A stretch of 33,314 bases of DNA from Candidatus Falkowiibacteriota bacterium (GCA_009885285.1 VFKX01000031.1:1-33314), one strand, 5' to 3'; counted from the stretch's first letter, positions 22,786 to 30,170 are shown. A program made the numbers and translations. The notes: a model not told the origin generated them from the letters alone.

Positions 22786-22849
22786 AAATCCCCCTGATGG
22801 GAGATATTTATGGTTCCTTTGCGGTTCCAATCCGAACTTGACACTTGGC
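22786..22849 (-). ncRNA. Candidate small RNA, copy 1 (antisense to the ybeY leader region)
   Basis: On the minus strand an extended -10 TGATATAAT (22864-22856) predicts a start near 22849. The transcript would contain GGAACCGCAAAGGAACC and end in a hairpin (ATCTCCC, loop ATCA, GGGGGAT) with a T-run at about 22789-22784. Copy 2 at 23335-23405 has the same order, and the distance from the -10 box to CCGCAA is the same 32 bases. No open frame is seen in it. On the plus strand the same hairpin could end the femX-like transcript. No known RNA family was recognised. Confidence 0.5.
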
Positions 22850-22867
22850 AAAATAATTATATCAAAT

Positions 22868-23320
22868 ATGTTGGAAATCAACAATACAACTAGTGCTAAG
22901 GTAAATAAAAAAAAGCTGGAATTAATTGCCGAAAAATTTTCGCAAACTTTTAAAAATAAGGGCGATATTTCTCTGGCGATTGTCGGGCCGGCGCGGATAA
23001 AAAGCCTGAATCGGGATTATCGCGGCTTGGATAAGGCGACGGATGTTCTGTCTTTTACAGAAGAACGCGAAATTATTATTAATTTTTCTGATACTCAGAA
23101 ATTGAAAAAATATCAGTCCATGTTTACAGAACTGGGCTATGATATCAGTAGCGCGAAGAGCAAGGCGAGAACAGGAAAAATAAAAGAATATCTCTTATAT
23201 TTCCTATTCGTGCACGGCTTATTGCATTTGGCCGGCTATGACGACATGTCTGAGTCGGAGCGTTTGATAATGATAAGAAAAGGCCGAGACTTTTTGCAGA
23301 AAATTGGGCTGGATTGGTAA
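22868..23320 (+). CDS. ybeY: Endoribonuclease YbeY (16S rRNA maturation / ribosome quality control)
   Basis: From ATG 22868 the protein has 150 residues. It has the family landmarks LNRDYRGLDKATDVLSF near 46-62 and the metal-binding motif HGLLHLAGYDD near 117-127. YbeY is a zinc-dependent single-strand RNase that helps 16S rRNA 3'-end maturation and ribosome quality control. In the usual motif HGxLHLxGYDH the third zinc ligand is His. Here the residue is Asp, which could still coordinate a metal but would change its affinity. An in-frame start at 22838 (MTLGK...) is less likely because the family begins close to LEINN. The candidate small RNA copy 1 overlaps the region just upstream. Confidence 0.9.
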   Translation: MLEINNTTSAKVNKKKLELIAEKFSQTFKNKGDISLAIVGPARIKSLNRDYRGLDKATDVLSFTEEREIIINFSDTQKLKKYQSMFTELGYDISSAKSKARTGKIKEYLLYFLFVHGLLHLAGYDDMSESERLIMIRKGRDFLQKIGLDW

Positions 23321-23334
23321 TTTACGGTAGTGGA

Positions 23335-23405
23335 AAATAAAAAATCCCCCAATTGGGAGATTTTTATACTTCCGTTGCGGATCCGGTTGAGCCAAACTTA
23401 ACAAT
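23335..23405 (-). ncRNA. Candidate small RNA, copy 2 (minus strand, downstream of ybeY)
   Basis: On the minus strand a promoter TTGACG, 16 bases, TATAAT (23439-23412) predicts a start near 23405. The transcript would contain GGATCCGCAACGGAAG, which folds as TCCG-CAA-CGGA, and end in an intrinsic terminator (AAAAATCTCCC, loop AATT, GGGGGATTTTTT) at about 23366-23341. Its core and hairpin match copy 1 with about 75 percent identity by eye, and the promoter-to-core distance is identical. It lies in the 169-base gap between ybeY and the next gene. Confidence 0.6.
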
Positions 23406-23411
23406 ATATTA

Positions 23412-23439
23412 ATTATAGCAGGATAAATATTCTCGTCAA
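23412..23439 (-). promoter_or_regulatory. Promoter of small RNA copy 2
   Basis: TTGACG (minus strand, 23439-23434), a 16-base spacer and TATAAT (23417-23412). It drives no known protein gene, which is the main reason to consider a non-coding RNA here. Confidence 0.6.
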
Positions 23440-23469
23440 TTTTCTTTATTTCAAGTATCCCGCTCGCCA

Positions 23470-23478
23470 TGCTATAAT
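23470..23478 (+). promoter_or_regulatory. Extended -10 promoter of the large secreted protein gene
   Basis: TGCTATAAT (23470-23478) ends 11 bases before ATG 23490, so the leader would be only about five bases. No clear -35 box is seen. Confidence 0.55.
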
Positions 23479-23489
23479 ATTCATAGCTT

Positions 23490-24941
23490 ATGAATTTTGT
23501 CCCCGGAAAAAATAAGTATTTCTTGCCTGTGCTGGCGCTAACTTTAGCGGCCGGTCTTTTTGCTTTCCGGTCGGCAGGAGCGACTATCTCCACGCTGCGC
23601 GGGGCGGCCTGGTATGGTAGCCAATATAAATATGTCTATTTTGACTGCTTAGATGATATTACCGGCGATCGTTTAGATGTTACGGGTAATATCACGACGC
23701 CGCCTGGCTTCCGTTTTTATACCACGCCGTGCACGAGTATTGTTCATCACTCTGCAATTTTGACCAATAATAATTTAACCGGCGATGCCTGGAACTCCGT
23801 TCTCGGCTATATCTCGCTTGACGGTACTGCCACTCCGCCAGACGGTGGGGCTAGTATTAATTCTATTTGTCCGACAACTTGCAATCCGAGTAATGATTGC
23901 TGGGCTTGCTATAATCCGGCTGACCAGAAAATCTATGGCTGGGGTCGGGTTGATGCGAGCGGGGAATGGATAAAATTTAACAGCGCTACGACGACGCCGG
24001 TAAAGAATCAGGGCTGGGATTATCTTGGAAATTCCGTTTTGCCGGGCCATAATATTCAGCCAGGAGATTTTGTCGGCGACGCCTCGAGCAATCTCGGTTA
24101 TTTAAGTTTTAATTGCGAAAGCGAGCTCGGCGGGGCCGGGAATTGCGGTTTGCGGGACTATAAGGTTTATATTAGTAATTTGCAAATTGGCCACTTATCC
24201 GCCCCGAACTGGGGGTTCTTGGAAGCCTGTAGCGGTGGGGCTTTAAAGGCCGTTTTAAAATGGGACTTGCGCAGCGGCGAGCAGGATGGTTATGAAGTAG
24301 TGGTGAATGACAGTCCGAGCTTTGCGACGAGCAGCGGTGATTATCTCTGTTGGAGTGGTGTGAAGACTCCGGCCGTGGCCTCGCAATACATTATTCCCAA
24401 TACCGACCCGAATTGTCAGGCCCTAGATTATAATAGTAATTATTATTGGTGGGTGCGTCTCTATGATTTGATCGACGGGGAATATGTGCCGACGGAATGG
24501 TATAAATTTGGCGGCGTCGACGGACACAATGGTTTAACAGACGGTCAAACAGACGGTAATCCGGATAATAATATCCAGACCTTTTCCACTTATCTTCATG
24601 AGTTCACTAGTCCTTTCTTTACCTGGACCCCTTATGACATTCTCGTCGCGACTTCAACGGAATTTGAAGCTTTGACCGGCTCCCGTTATTTTTCTTCAGC
24701 CACTCCCGCTTTACCCCAGAGTTGTTTCGGTAATAATTGCCGTTTCCTGTGGTCGACTAATGACCCTTTAGCTATCATCTCTAATCCGACTGGCGCGACG
24801 ACCTCCATGACTTTTTTTAGCGCGACTGGCACAACGGTTTCCTTACGCCTGACTGATCCCGATGATTATGTCTGCACGATGTCCACCGTTATCCGCATTA
24901 ATTACGGCCTGCCGATTTGGCGCGAAGTGAAGGCGGAATAA
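23490..24941 (+). CDS. Large secreted protein of unknown function in the pilin region
   Basis: This 483-residue protein has a signal peptide (basic start, hydrophobic LPVLALTLAAGLFAF, then SAGA). The exported part has many Asn, Asp, Gly, Trp and Cys residues. Cys-rich stretches (CPTTCNPSNDCWACYN near 125-140; SCFGNNCRF near 430) suggest disulfides. A middle segment (WDLRSGEQDGYEVVVNDSPSF ... YYWWVRLYDL) resembles fibronectin type III-like beta-sandwich repeats, and the C-terminal part (RFLWSTNDPLAIISNPTG...VSLRLTDPDDYVC) a PKD-type fold. It heads a run of four genes for pseudopilins and a PilX-like protein and may be pilus-associated. Confidence 0.75.
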   Translation: MNFVPGKNKYFLPVLALTLAAGLFAFRSAGATISTLRGAAWYGSQYKYVYFDCLDDITGDRLDVTGNITTPPGFRFYTTPCTSIVHHSAILTNNNLTGDAWNSVLGYISLDGTATPPDGGASINSICPTTCNPSNDCWACYNPADQKIYGWGRVDASGEWIKFNSATTTPVKNQGWDYLGNSVLPGHNIQPGDFVGDASSNLGYLSFNCESELGGAGNCGLRDYKVYISNLQIGHLSAPNWGFLEACSGGALKAVLKWDLRSGEQDGYEVVVNDSPSFATSSGDYLCWSGVKTPAVASQYIIPNTDPNCQALDYNSNYYWWVRLYDLIDGEYVPTEWYKFGGVDGHNGLTDGQTDGNPDNNIQTFSTYLHEFTSPFFTWTPYDILVATSTEFEALTGSRYFSSATPALPQSCFGNNCRFLWSTNDPLAIISNPTGATTSMTFFSATGTTVSLRLTDPDDYVCTMSTVIRINYGLPIWREVKAE

Positions 24942-24957
24942 TTTAATTTTTATCCCC

Positions 24958-25554
24958 ATGAAGAACCAGCGCTTAAATAAATATTCCGGGTCCAGGTCAG
25001 CCTTCACGATTATTGAAATGGTGGTCAGCTTATCGATGATTTCGATTGTCGCGGCGCTCTTTATCGCCAATTACCGCACGGCTAATAAGCGGACGGATTT
25101 AATTATGAATGCTCAGAATCTGGTAGCTGATCTGCATTTGGCACAGAATAATACTTTGGGTCTGGTGAAATATAACGGCGAAGTGCCGGCCGGCGGCTGG
25201 GGCATCTCTTTTGACGTCAATCAAAATTACTATACTTTATTTGCCGATCTCGATGCGCCGGGTACGAGCGGTTACTTAGAAATGGATGAAGCGACGGAAG
25301 CGTTGCCGGCTTATGGCGCTCGTAAGACGTATCTGCCGGCCGGTATTTTTAATACAAGATTAATGACTAACGGATCCCTGGATAATGCTCAGGCCAACAT
25401 TACTTTCTTGCCGCCAGATCCGCGGACTAATATTTATCGAGTTGGCGCGGCCGCTACCTCTTCATCGCTCATTATTGAGCTGCAGGAGGGAAGAAATCTA
25501 TCGGTGAAGACCGTGCGGGTTAATTTTTTAGGGCTAATTGAAGTGCTTGATTGA
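24958..25554 (+). CDS. GspH-like type IV pseudopilin
   Basis: This 198-residue protein has a leader of about 15 residues ending SRSA, then F-TIIEMVVSLSMISIVAALF with Glu at +5. The residue before the cleavage site is Ala rather than the usual Gly. The body is beta-rich, in line with minor pseudopilins of GspH/FimU type. It starts 17 bases after the large secreted protein and ends two bases before the next pseudopilin, so the group is an operon. Minor pseudopilins prime pilus assembly. Confidence 0.85.
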   Translation: MKNQRLNKYSGSRSAFTIIEMVVSLSMISIVAALFIANYRTANKRTDLIMNAQNLVADLHLAQNNTLGLVKYNGEVPAGGWGISFDVNQNYYTLFADLDAPGTSGYLEMDEATEALPAYGARKTYLPAGIFNTRLMTNGSLDNAQANITFLPPDPRTNIYRVGAAATSSSLIIELQEGRNLSVKTVRVNFLGLIEVLD

Positions 25555-25556
25555 TT

Positions 25557-26054
25557 ATGAAGAATATTTTTTCAAAAAATGGCTTTACGCTGGTCGAGAT
25601 TATCGTCGTCCTTTATATTATGTCGATGGGCCTGGTTGGCGTTTTATCTTTAATTATTCAGAATATCCAAAGTCAGAGTTATAATAAGAGTAACTTAATC
25701 GCTTATCAGCTCGCTCAAGAAGGAGTAGAACTGGTCAGGAAGGTTAGAGATAATAATTGGCGCGATAGTTTGCCATATGACACGAATTTAGCAGCCGGCG
25801 ATTATTTTATGGACTATGCCGACAGCGCGCCGACTATTCACAATCCATCAGCACCAGAAGAACTCTTAATGAACTTAGATACTAATAATTTCTATATCCA
25901 CGGTCCGGGCCCGACCACGACGCCGTTTTCCCGGTTGATTACCATCGAAGCTTTAAATGACCATTCTTTGCGCATTATTTCTAAGGTTAGCTGGGGTGAT
26001 CATAGCCGGAATTATAATTATAACCTGGAGACGGTTCTATATAATTGGCGTTAA
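25557..26054 (+). CDS. PilV/GspI-like type IV pseudopilin
   Basis: From ATG 25557 the protein has 165 residues with a short leader KNIFSKNG, then G|FTLVEIIVVLYIMSMG with Glu at +5. The following AYQLAQEGVELVRKVRDNNW is a common signature in PilV-like minor pilins. A TTG two codons upstream is an alternative start but is less likely. It lies between two other pseudopilin genes. Confidence 0.87.
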   Translation: MKNIFSKNGFTLVEIIVVLYIMSMGLVGVLSLIIQNIQSQSYNKSNLIAYQLAQEGVELVRKVRDNNWRDSLPYDTNLAAGDYFMDYADSAPTIHNPSAPEELLMNLDTNNFYIHGPGPTTTPFSRLITIEALNDHSLRIISKVSWGDHSRNYNYNLETVLYNWR

Positions 26055-26059
26055 TAACC

Positions 26060-26614
26060 ATGAAAAATATATCCAGACAACTAGCTGCTTTTTCTCTCAT
26101 TGAGGTGCTCGTCTCGGTGTCTTTGTTTTCGGTTATCATTCTGTCCACGACGCAGATTTTTAAGATGGTCATTGACAGTCAACGCAGCGCGATTGCGACT
26201 CAGAATGTTCAGGAAAGTTTAAAATACTTTTTGGAGGTGACCGGTAAAGAAATTCGCATGGCTCAGAAGAATGCCGGGGATTGTCCGGGGATTCCTGATG
26301 ATGAGATTTATGCAGTCGGCAGTAATGCTTACGGAGATACCTTAACCTTCAAAAATTATTATCAGGAATGCGTGACTTATTCACTTGATCAGAGTGGGGA
26401 AGAGCAGCGATTTGTTATTCAGCGTGATGCTATTTCTGATTTTATTTCACCGGCGAAAATTCGCATCGACCGCTTAACCTTCGTTTTGTCAGGCGGAGCG
26501 GCGACGACTCAGCCGGCCGTCACCTTAAATCTGCGCGCTCATGCCCTTAGACAAGGTGAATTCAAGTCGCAAATGGACATTCAGACGACGATGACGTCGC
26601 GGTATTATAAATAA
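26060..26614 (+). CDS. PilW/GspJ-like type IV pseudopilin
   Basis: From ATG 26060 the protein has 184 residues. The leader KNISRQLAA precedes F-SLIEVLVSVSLFSVI with Glu at +5. As in the first pseudopilin the residue before the cleavage site is Ala. Length and position match PilW or GspJ, which cap the pseudopilus tip complex. It starts five bases after the previous stop and ends two bases before the PilX-like gene. Confidence 0.82.
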   Translation: MKNISRQLAAFSLIEVLVSVSLFSVIILSTTQIFKMVIDSQRSAIATQNVQESLKYFLEVTGKEIRMAQKNAGDCPGIPDDEIYAVGSNAYGDTLTFKNYYQECVTYSLDQSGEEQRFVIQRDAISDFISPAKIRIDRLTFVLSGGAATTQPAVTLNLRAHALRQGEFKSQMDIQTTMTSRYYK

Positions 26615-26616
26615 TT

Positions 26617-27012
26617 ATGGCTCTCATGTTTTATATTAAGACTGTATTTAGTAAAACAGCTATTAGGGAAAAGCGGGGCAGCGCCCTGATTTTGACGATG
26701 TTTATTCTGGCCGGCATGCTGATCGTCTCTCTGGGTGGGGCGTATGTGGTTTTTCTCGGCATTAAAGCCGGCGGTATCCAAGCGCAGTCTACGCGTGCTT
26801 ATTACGCGGCTGAGTCTGGCACCGAGCGCTTGCTCTGGGAGTTGCGGTGGAATAGTGCCTCATATAGCTCCTCAACCGATATTTCTTTGTTTAATGAAAC
26901 GCTGTCTACCGGCGGAAATTATGATGTCTATTACGTGGAGTTTCCGCCTTTAGTTTTTCGGTCAATCGGGGAATTTCAGAATTCGAAGCGGAGTGTGGAA
27001 ATTAGGATTTAG
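26617..27012 (+). CDS. PilX-like minor pilus protein
   Basis: This 131-residue protein has an N-terminal segment RGSALILTMFILAGMLIVSLGG (about 20-41), then a helix with TRAYYAAESGTERLLWELRW, which is the PilX_N/GspK-type signature. It lacks the conserved Glu at +5 that the other pseudopilins have. This is typical of the GspK/PilX class. It is the last gene of the pseudopilin operon and is followed by about 510 bases without a long gene. Confidence 0.82.
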   Translation: MALMFYIKTVFSKTAIREKRGSALILTMFILAGMLIVSLGGAYVVFLGIKAGGIQAQSTRAYYAAESGTERLLWELRWNSASYSSSTDISLFNETLSTGGNYDVYYVEFPPLVFRSIGEFQNSKRSVEIRI

Positions 27013-27093
27013 AGAGATAATATCTATTGGTAATGTATGATATTAGTTGATAGAATGCTAAAATTGTCGCGAATAAGCTTTTAAAATGTCGCA

Positions 27094-27186
27094 ATGATAT
27101 TATTTTATGAAATAAATAACATCTCTAATCTTAAGCAAATATTCATTGACCAATTTGAGGATGCCGTCAATAATTATTTTAAATAG
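27094..27186 (+). CDS. Possible micro-ORF of 30 residues
   Basis: ATG 27094 opens a frame ending at TAG 27186 that would make a protein-like peptide (MILFYEINNISNL...NNYFK). An extended -10 (TGCTAAAAT, about 27055-27063) is 30 bases upstream, and a hairpin with T-rich 3' side follows at 27188-27205. The peptide could be a gene remnant or a real small protein. It has no recognised family and no Shine-Dalgarno. Confidence 0.25.
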   Translation: MILFYEINNISNLKQIFIDQFEDAVNNYFK

Positions 27187-27290
27187 TAAACAATTTAATT
27201 TGTTTGCTGAGGGTGTAATCTAAAAATTAAGCCTAATAATGTCTATTATTAGATAAAAAGTGAGGTCAAATATTTCAGTGTAAGAAATTA

Positions 27291-27313
27291 TTGACACTAA
27301 AATGAGTTTAGTG
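27291..27313 (+). promoter_or_regulatory. CACTAAA inverted repeat overlapping a TTGACA box
   Basis: TTGACA (27291-27296) overlaps CACTAAA (27295-27301), which is inverted as TTTAGTG at 27307-27313. A further CACTAAA is at 27328-27334. The half site and the TATTGACA context echo the fic operator at 2156-2196. No good -10 follows at 17 bases, so it may be an operator remnant or an inactive promoter. Confidence 0.4.
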
Positions 27314-27416
27314 CATCATTTTCTGCTCACTAAATGTAATATTGAGTGCCGGCAAGAAAGATAGACATGGCTATTAACGGAGCGCAGAAATGCAGACATA
27401 ACCTTATCTATCTTAA

Positions 27417-27445
27417 AATAGTATACATCGGTAATGTATACTATT
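27417..27445. promoter_or_regulatory. Perfect 12-base palindrome upstream of the surface-protein promoter
   Basis: AATAGTATACAT (27417-27428) and ATGTATACTATT (27434-27445) are perfectly complementary around CGGTA. It ends 17 bases upstream of the -35 box of the next gene, where an activator or repressor could bind. A degenerate copy is at 27018-27045. Confidence 0.6.
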
Positions 27446-27461
27446 GGATGATATTATTCAT

Positions 27462-27490
27462 TTGTGACAGATATAAATAAATGCTATAAT
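27462..27490 (+). promoter_or_regulatory. Promoter of the NVGIG-type surface protein
   Basis: TTGTGA (27462-27467), a 17-base spacer and TATAAT (27485-27490) within TGCTATAAT, giving a predicted start near 27497 and a leader of about 29 bases. Confidence 0.65.
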
Positions 27491-27525
27491 TCTGTTAAGT
27501 AATAAGTCCAAAAAATAAATTTCTA

Positions 27526-29289
27526 ATGCCGCTATTTTCAGGACAAAAATTTTATTTATTTCTCGCTATTTTGATAATCAATGGTGTTTTTTTGTTATCC
27601 GGTTGGCCTCAGGCCGCTTCCGCTTATCACTCCACCTCCAGCTATGATAAATTATTTAACGATACTCTGACCTCCGATAACTGGAACGATCTTTTTGATG
27701 ACTATGTAAACACTTGGCTGCCGGTTTCTTTGAATGGTCCGGTCGGTATTGCGACGGCCGCTCCGGCTTCCGGATTGGATGTCAACGGCACCATTAGGGG
27801 TAGTCTCATTCTCTCGACCGGCAATGTCGGCATTGGGATAAGTAATCCGGGCGCGGCTTTAGAGGTTATTCCGGCTTCCGGCTATGCTATTCTGGCCGGT
27901 AATTATAAAATAGGGAATGTGGCTTTGCCAACCGCGGCCGCTGACGCCGCCACTAAGGGGTACGTCGATTCTTTTGTGGCTACCGCTACCAGCTCTTTGA
28001 CTTCTGTTTGGGGAGGGACTCTTGGAGGGCATATTTGGAATGCTAATTCAGGGAATGTGGGAATTGGAACGACGACACCATCAAGCGCCTTGGAAGTTAA
28101 TGGAGTTATTACCTCCCCAATTAATACTGGTACAGTAATAAAATTAGGTGCAAACATCGACTCTGCTTTAGCGGCTCCGGTGGTTATTGATATGGGAGGC
28201 ACGTATAGCAATAGCAGGGGATTACATCCAAAGTTGATGCTGTATAAAGCTAGTGGTATCGAGTTAGGGTTTGGATTTACAGGCGGTGGCCATTTTGAAT
28301 ATATTACTAATACTCCGGGAGACCACGTATTCTATTCAGGCACGGTTGCGGATATGAACATTCTTTCCGCGGGAGCCGGGGCACGGCTTCCTTCAACTGG
28401 AGTTTTTGGTTTTAGTAACACAACTGCCATTACTGCTGCAGACACTGGCATTTCGCGTCTATCGGCAAATAAAGTTGCTGTTGGTAACGGGGCACAGGGT
28501 GATTACAGCGGAACTTTAATTGCCGGCAACGTTGGAATTGGAACGACAACTCCAGTCGCAAAATTACATGTTTACGGTGATGGAACATATTCTGCTTTAT
28601 TTATGAATGGCAACGTCGGTATTGGTACAGTCGCTCCTTCAGCTGCTCTTGAGATTGTCCCCGCCACCGGCTATTCCATCCTCGCTGGTAATTACAAAAT
28701 CGGTAATGTCGCCCTTCCAACAGCTGACGGTGACGTCGTCACTAAGGGCTACCTTGATTCCGCCCTTGGCACTTCAACCGCTACTGGCTTTATGCCCTTA
28801 TCCGGCGGTATTATGACCGGAGCTATTGATATGGGCAGTCAGAATATGACGAACTTGAATAACTTGACCGTTAACAAAATTACCGCCACCACCATCGATC
28901 CACTCTATAATATCGGCGGTATTAATTACTCAACGTTTGCTCCATCCATCGCTGGAGGCGTTAAGGAAGAGTATGTCGGCAAGGCTAAGATTTCCGAACT
29001 AAACGGCAAGGAATATGAAGTGGTGATTGACTTTAGTCAGGTAAAGAAAGGCGGCGACCTCTGGGTCTGGCGCCAAGTAGTTGAGTTTAATAAAGAGGCT
29101 GTCGAAGTAGCGATTACGCCTTACGGCAAGTTTGCCCAGGTCTATTATTTCATTGATAATAATAAGCTGATTTTCCGAGCTGATAAGCCGGTGGAAATTT
29201 CCTATCGCTTAATCGCTAAGCGATACGACTGGCGTGATTGGCCGACTTTGTCGCTCGATCAAGAAACACAGGGCGTAATAATCAAATAG
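27526..29289 (+). CDS. Modular secreted surface protein with NVGIG repeats (tail-fibre-like)
   Basis: This 587-residue protein has a signal peptide (about 1-33) and repeated short modules GNVGIGTTTPxxxLxV, at about 100-115, 175-192, 340-352 and 360-375. Similar modules occur in phage tail fibres and in surface proteins with chaperone-type ends. A longer unit is duplicated: GYAILAGNYKIGNVALPTA near 118-136 and GYSILAGNYKIGNVALPTA near 382-400, each followed by a TKGY-DS segment. The C-terminal part (from about 480, EEYVGKAKISELNGKEYEVV ... RYDWRDWPTLS) is a distinct globular domain. A cell-surface adhesin or fibre is likely; the ligand is unknown. The next NVGIG-type gene starts at 33076. Confidence 0.8.
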   Translation: MPLFSGQKFYLFLAILIINGVFLLSGWPQAASAYHSTSSYDKLFNDTLTSDNWNDLFDDYVNTWLPVSLNGPVGIATAAPASGLDVNGTIRGSLILSTGNVGIGISNPGAALEVIPASGYAILAGNYKIGNVALPTAAADAATKGYVDSFVATATSSLTSVWGGTLGGHIWNANSGNVGIGTTTPSSALEVNGVITSPINTGTVIKLGANIDSALAAPVVIDMGGTYSNSRGLHPKLMLYKASGIELGFGFTGGGHFEYITNTPGDHVFYSGTVADMNILSAGAGARLPSTGVFGFSNTTAITAADTGISRLSANKVAVGNGAQGDYSGTLIAGNVGIGTTTPVAKLHVYGDGTYSALFMNGNVGIGTVAPSAALEIVPATGYSILAGNYKIGNVALPTADGDVVTKGYLDSALGTSTATGFMPLSGGIMTGAIDMGSQNMTNLNNLTVNKITATTIDPLYNIGGINYSTFAPSIAGGVKEEYVGKAKISELNGKEYEVVIDFSQVKKGGDLWVWRQVVEFNKEAVEVAITPYGKFAQVYYFIDNNKLIFRADKPVEISYRLIAKRYDWRDWPTLSLDQETQGVIIK

Positions 29290-29311
29290 ATTTAAGGATT
29301 ATCTCCAGTTG

Positions 29312-29320
29312 TGCTATAAT
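29312..29320 (+). promoter_or_regulatory. Extended -10 promoter of the cupredoxin gene
   Basis: TGCTATAAT (29312-29320) without a clear -35 box, predicting a start near 29327. Confidence 0.5.
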
Positions 29321-29393
29321 AAGAGTAATAAATATAAAATTTATAAACATGTCTCCCCGGCCCATACGCCTCAGGGAACTAATAACTAAAAAT

Positions 29394-30029
29394 ATGGAAC
29401 CAAAATCAAAAAAAATGTTAGTTCTGGTGGCCGTGGTTATCGTGGTCGCCTTGATTGTTCTGGTTGCAGCCATGCAGAGCCGGAAAAATATGCAGCCGGA
29501 GGCCACTCCGTCTGATAATCAGACTAATACTCAGACGCAAACTACTCCGGAAGCTACCACTAGCGCTCCGGTCATCGCTTTGCCGGAAGCCATTAAGGAT
29601 GCGACTATTGTCGCTCCTGGAGCCAGCCCTATCACTAAGGATGATAAGGTAGTGACTCTTGATGGGAAACAGACTGTAAATAACGTATCTGAAACTTCTC
29701 CCTTAGCTCCGTCTCAGAGCGGTCCAGTTAAGATAGATAATTTAGCGCCGAGCGTTATTAAGATAACTGCTAGTGCCAGCGGATACACTCCGAATTCCTT
29801 TACCGTCAAGCCAGGGGCCGCGGTAACGGTCGCCCTGACTGGTATAGATTCAGCGCATACCTTGGTTTATGAGGACGCATCTATGTCTGCCGTTGACCTC
29901 GGTGTCTATAAGGATGAAACTAAGGTTATCTCCTTCAATGCTCCGACTAAACCAGGTGAATATATTTTCTTCTGCAACGTCGGCGCCCATCGTTCTCGTG
30001 GCGAGCAGGGCAAGATGATTGTGAAATAG
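29394..30029 (+). CDS. Membrane-anchored cupredoxin domain protein
   Basis: From ATG 29394 the protein has 211 residues, with a basic start, a membrane segment (about 8-25), a Thr/Pro/Ala-rich linker (about 30-105) and a C-terminal cupredoxin-type domain (about 120-211). The candidate copper ligands are His in DSAHTLVYED, then Cys, His and Met in FFCNVGAHRSRGEQGKM, the His-Cys-His-Met set of type 1 copper sites. It could carry electrons or bind copper outside the membrane. Start sites at 29349 or 29238 are possible but lie before the membrane segment and have no Shine-Dalgarno support. An intrinsic terminator follows. Confidence 0.85.
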   Translation: MEPKSKKMLVLVAVVIVVALIVLVAAMQSRKNMQPEATPSDNQTNTQTQTTPEATTSAPVIALPEAIKDATIVAPGASPITKDDKVVTLDGKQTVNNVSETSPLAPSQSGPVKIDNLAPSVIKITASASGYTPNSFTVKPGAAVTVALTGIDSAHTLVYEDASMSAVDLGVYKDETKVISFNAPTKPGEYIFFCNVGAHRSRGEQGKMIVK

Positions 30030-30049
30030 TTAAATCGAGCAGAGAATTA

Positions 30050-30080
30050 AAAATGCCAGCCCATAAGGTTGGCATTTTTT
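30050..30080 (+). terminator. Intrinsic terminator of the cupredoxin gene
   Basis: AAAATGCCAGCC (30050-30061) pairs with GGTTGGCATTTT (30067-30078, one G-T) around CATAA-type bases and ends in a T-run. Confidence 0.85.
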
Positions 30081-30121
30081 ATTTGTTGAGTATGTTTAAT
30101 TTTACATCATTTTTGCAAATA

Positions 30122-30150
30122 TTGTTATATTTAAATACATATGGTAATAT
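30122..30150 (+). promoter_or_regulatory. Promoter of the Panacea/MazF operon
   Basis: TTGTTA (30122-30127), 17 bases and TAATAT (30145-30150) preceded by TGG. The start codon is 20 bases downstream. The XRE domain of the first gene product probably binds here, but no clear palindrome was identified. Confidence 0.45.
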
Positions 30151-30170
30151 TGAGTCATTGATATAAATAT

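Larger units (their letters stand above)
27013..27525. other. AT-rich intergenic region with palindromes and direct repeats
   Basis: No long gene is present on either strand. GGTAATGTAT occurs at 27029-27038 and 27430-27439, each within an inverted repeat: TAATATC/GATATTA (27018-27024 with 27039-27045) and a perfect 12-base one at 27417-27445. Other hairpins are AAACAA/TTGTTT (27188-27193 with 27200-27205), CTAATAAT/ATTATTAG (27233-27252) and AAGATAGA/TCTATCTT (27358-27365 with 27407-27414). A TTGACA with flanking CACTAAA sites is at 27291-27313. The region may be a decayed accessory element or a long regulatory region. Confidence 0.6.

Noticed and set aside
22838-22867. TTGACA at 22838 as ybeY promoter
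   Set aside because: No acceptable -10 box lies 16-18 bases downstream. The extended -10 in this stretch is on the other strand.
27233-27334. CRISPR-like array
   Set aside because: The CACTAAA and other repeats are too short and irregularly spaced, and no spacer structure or cas gene is present.
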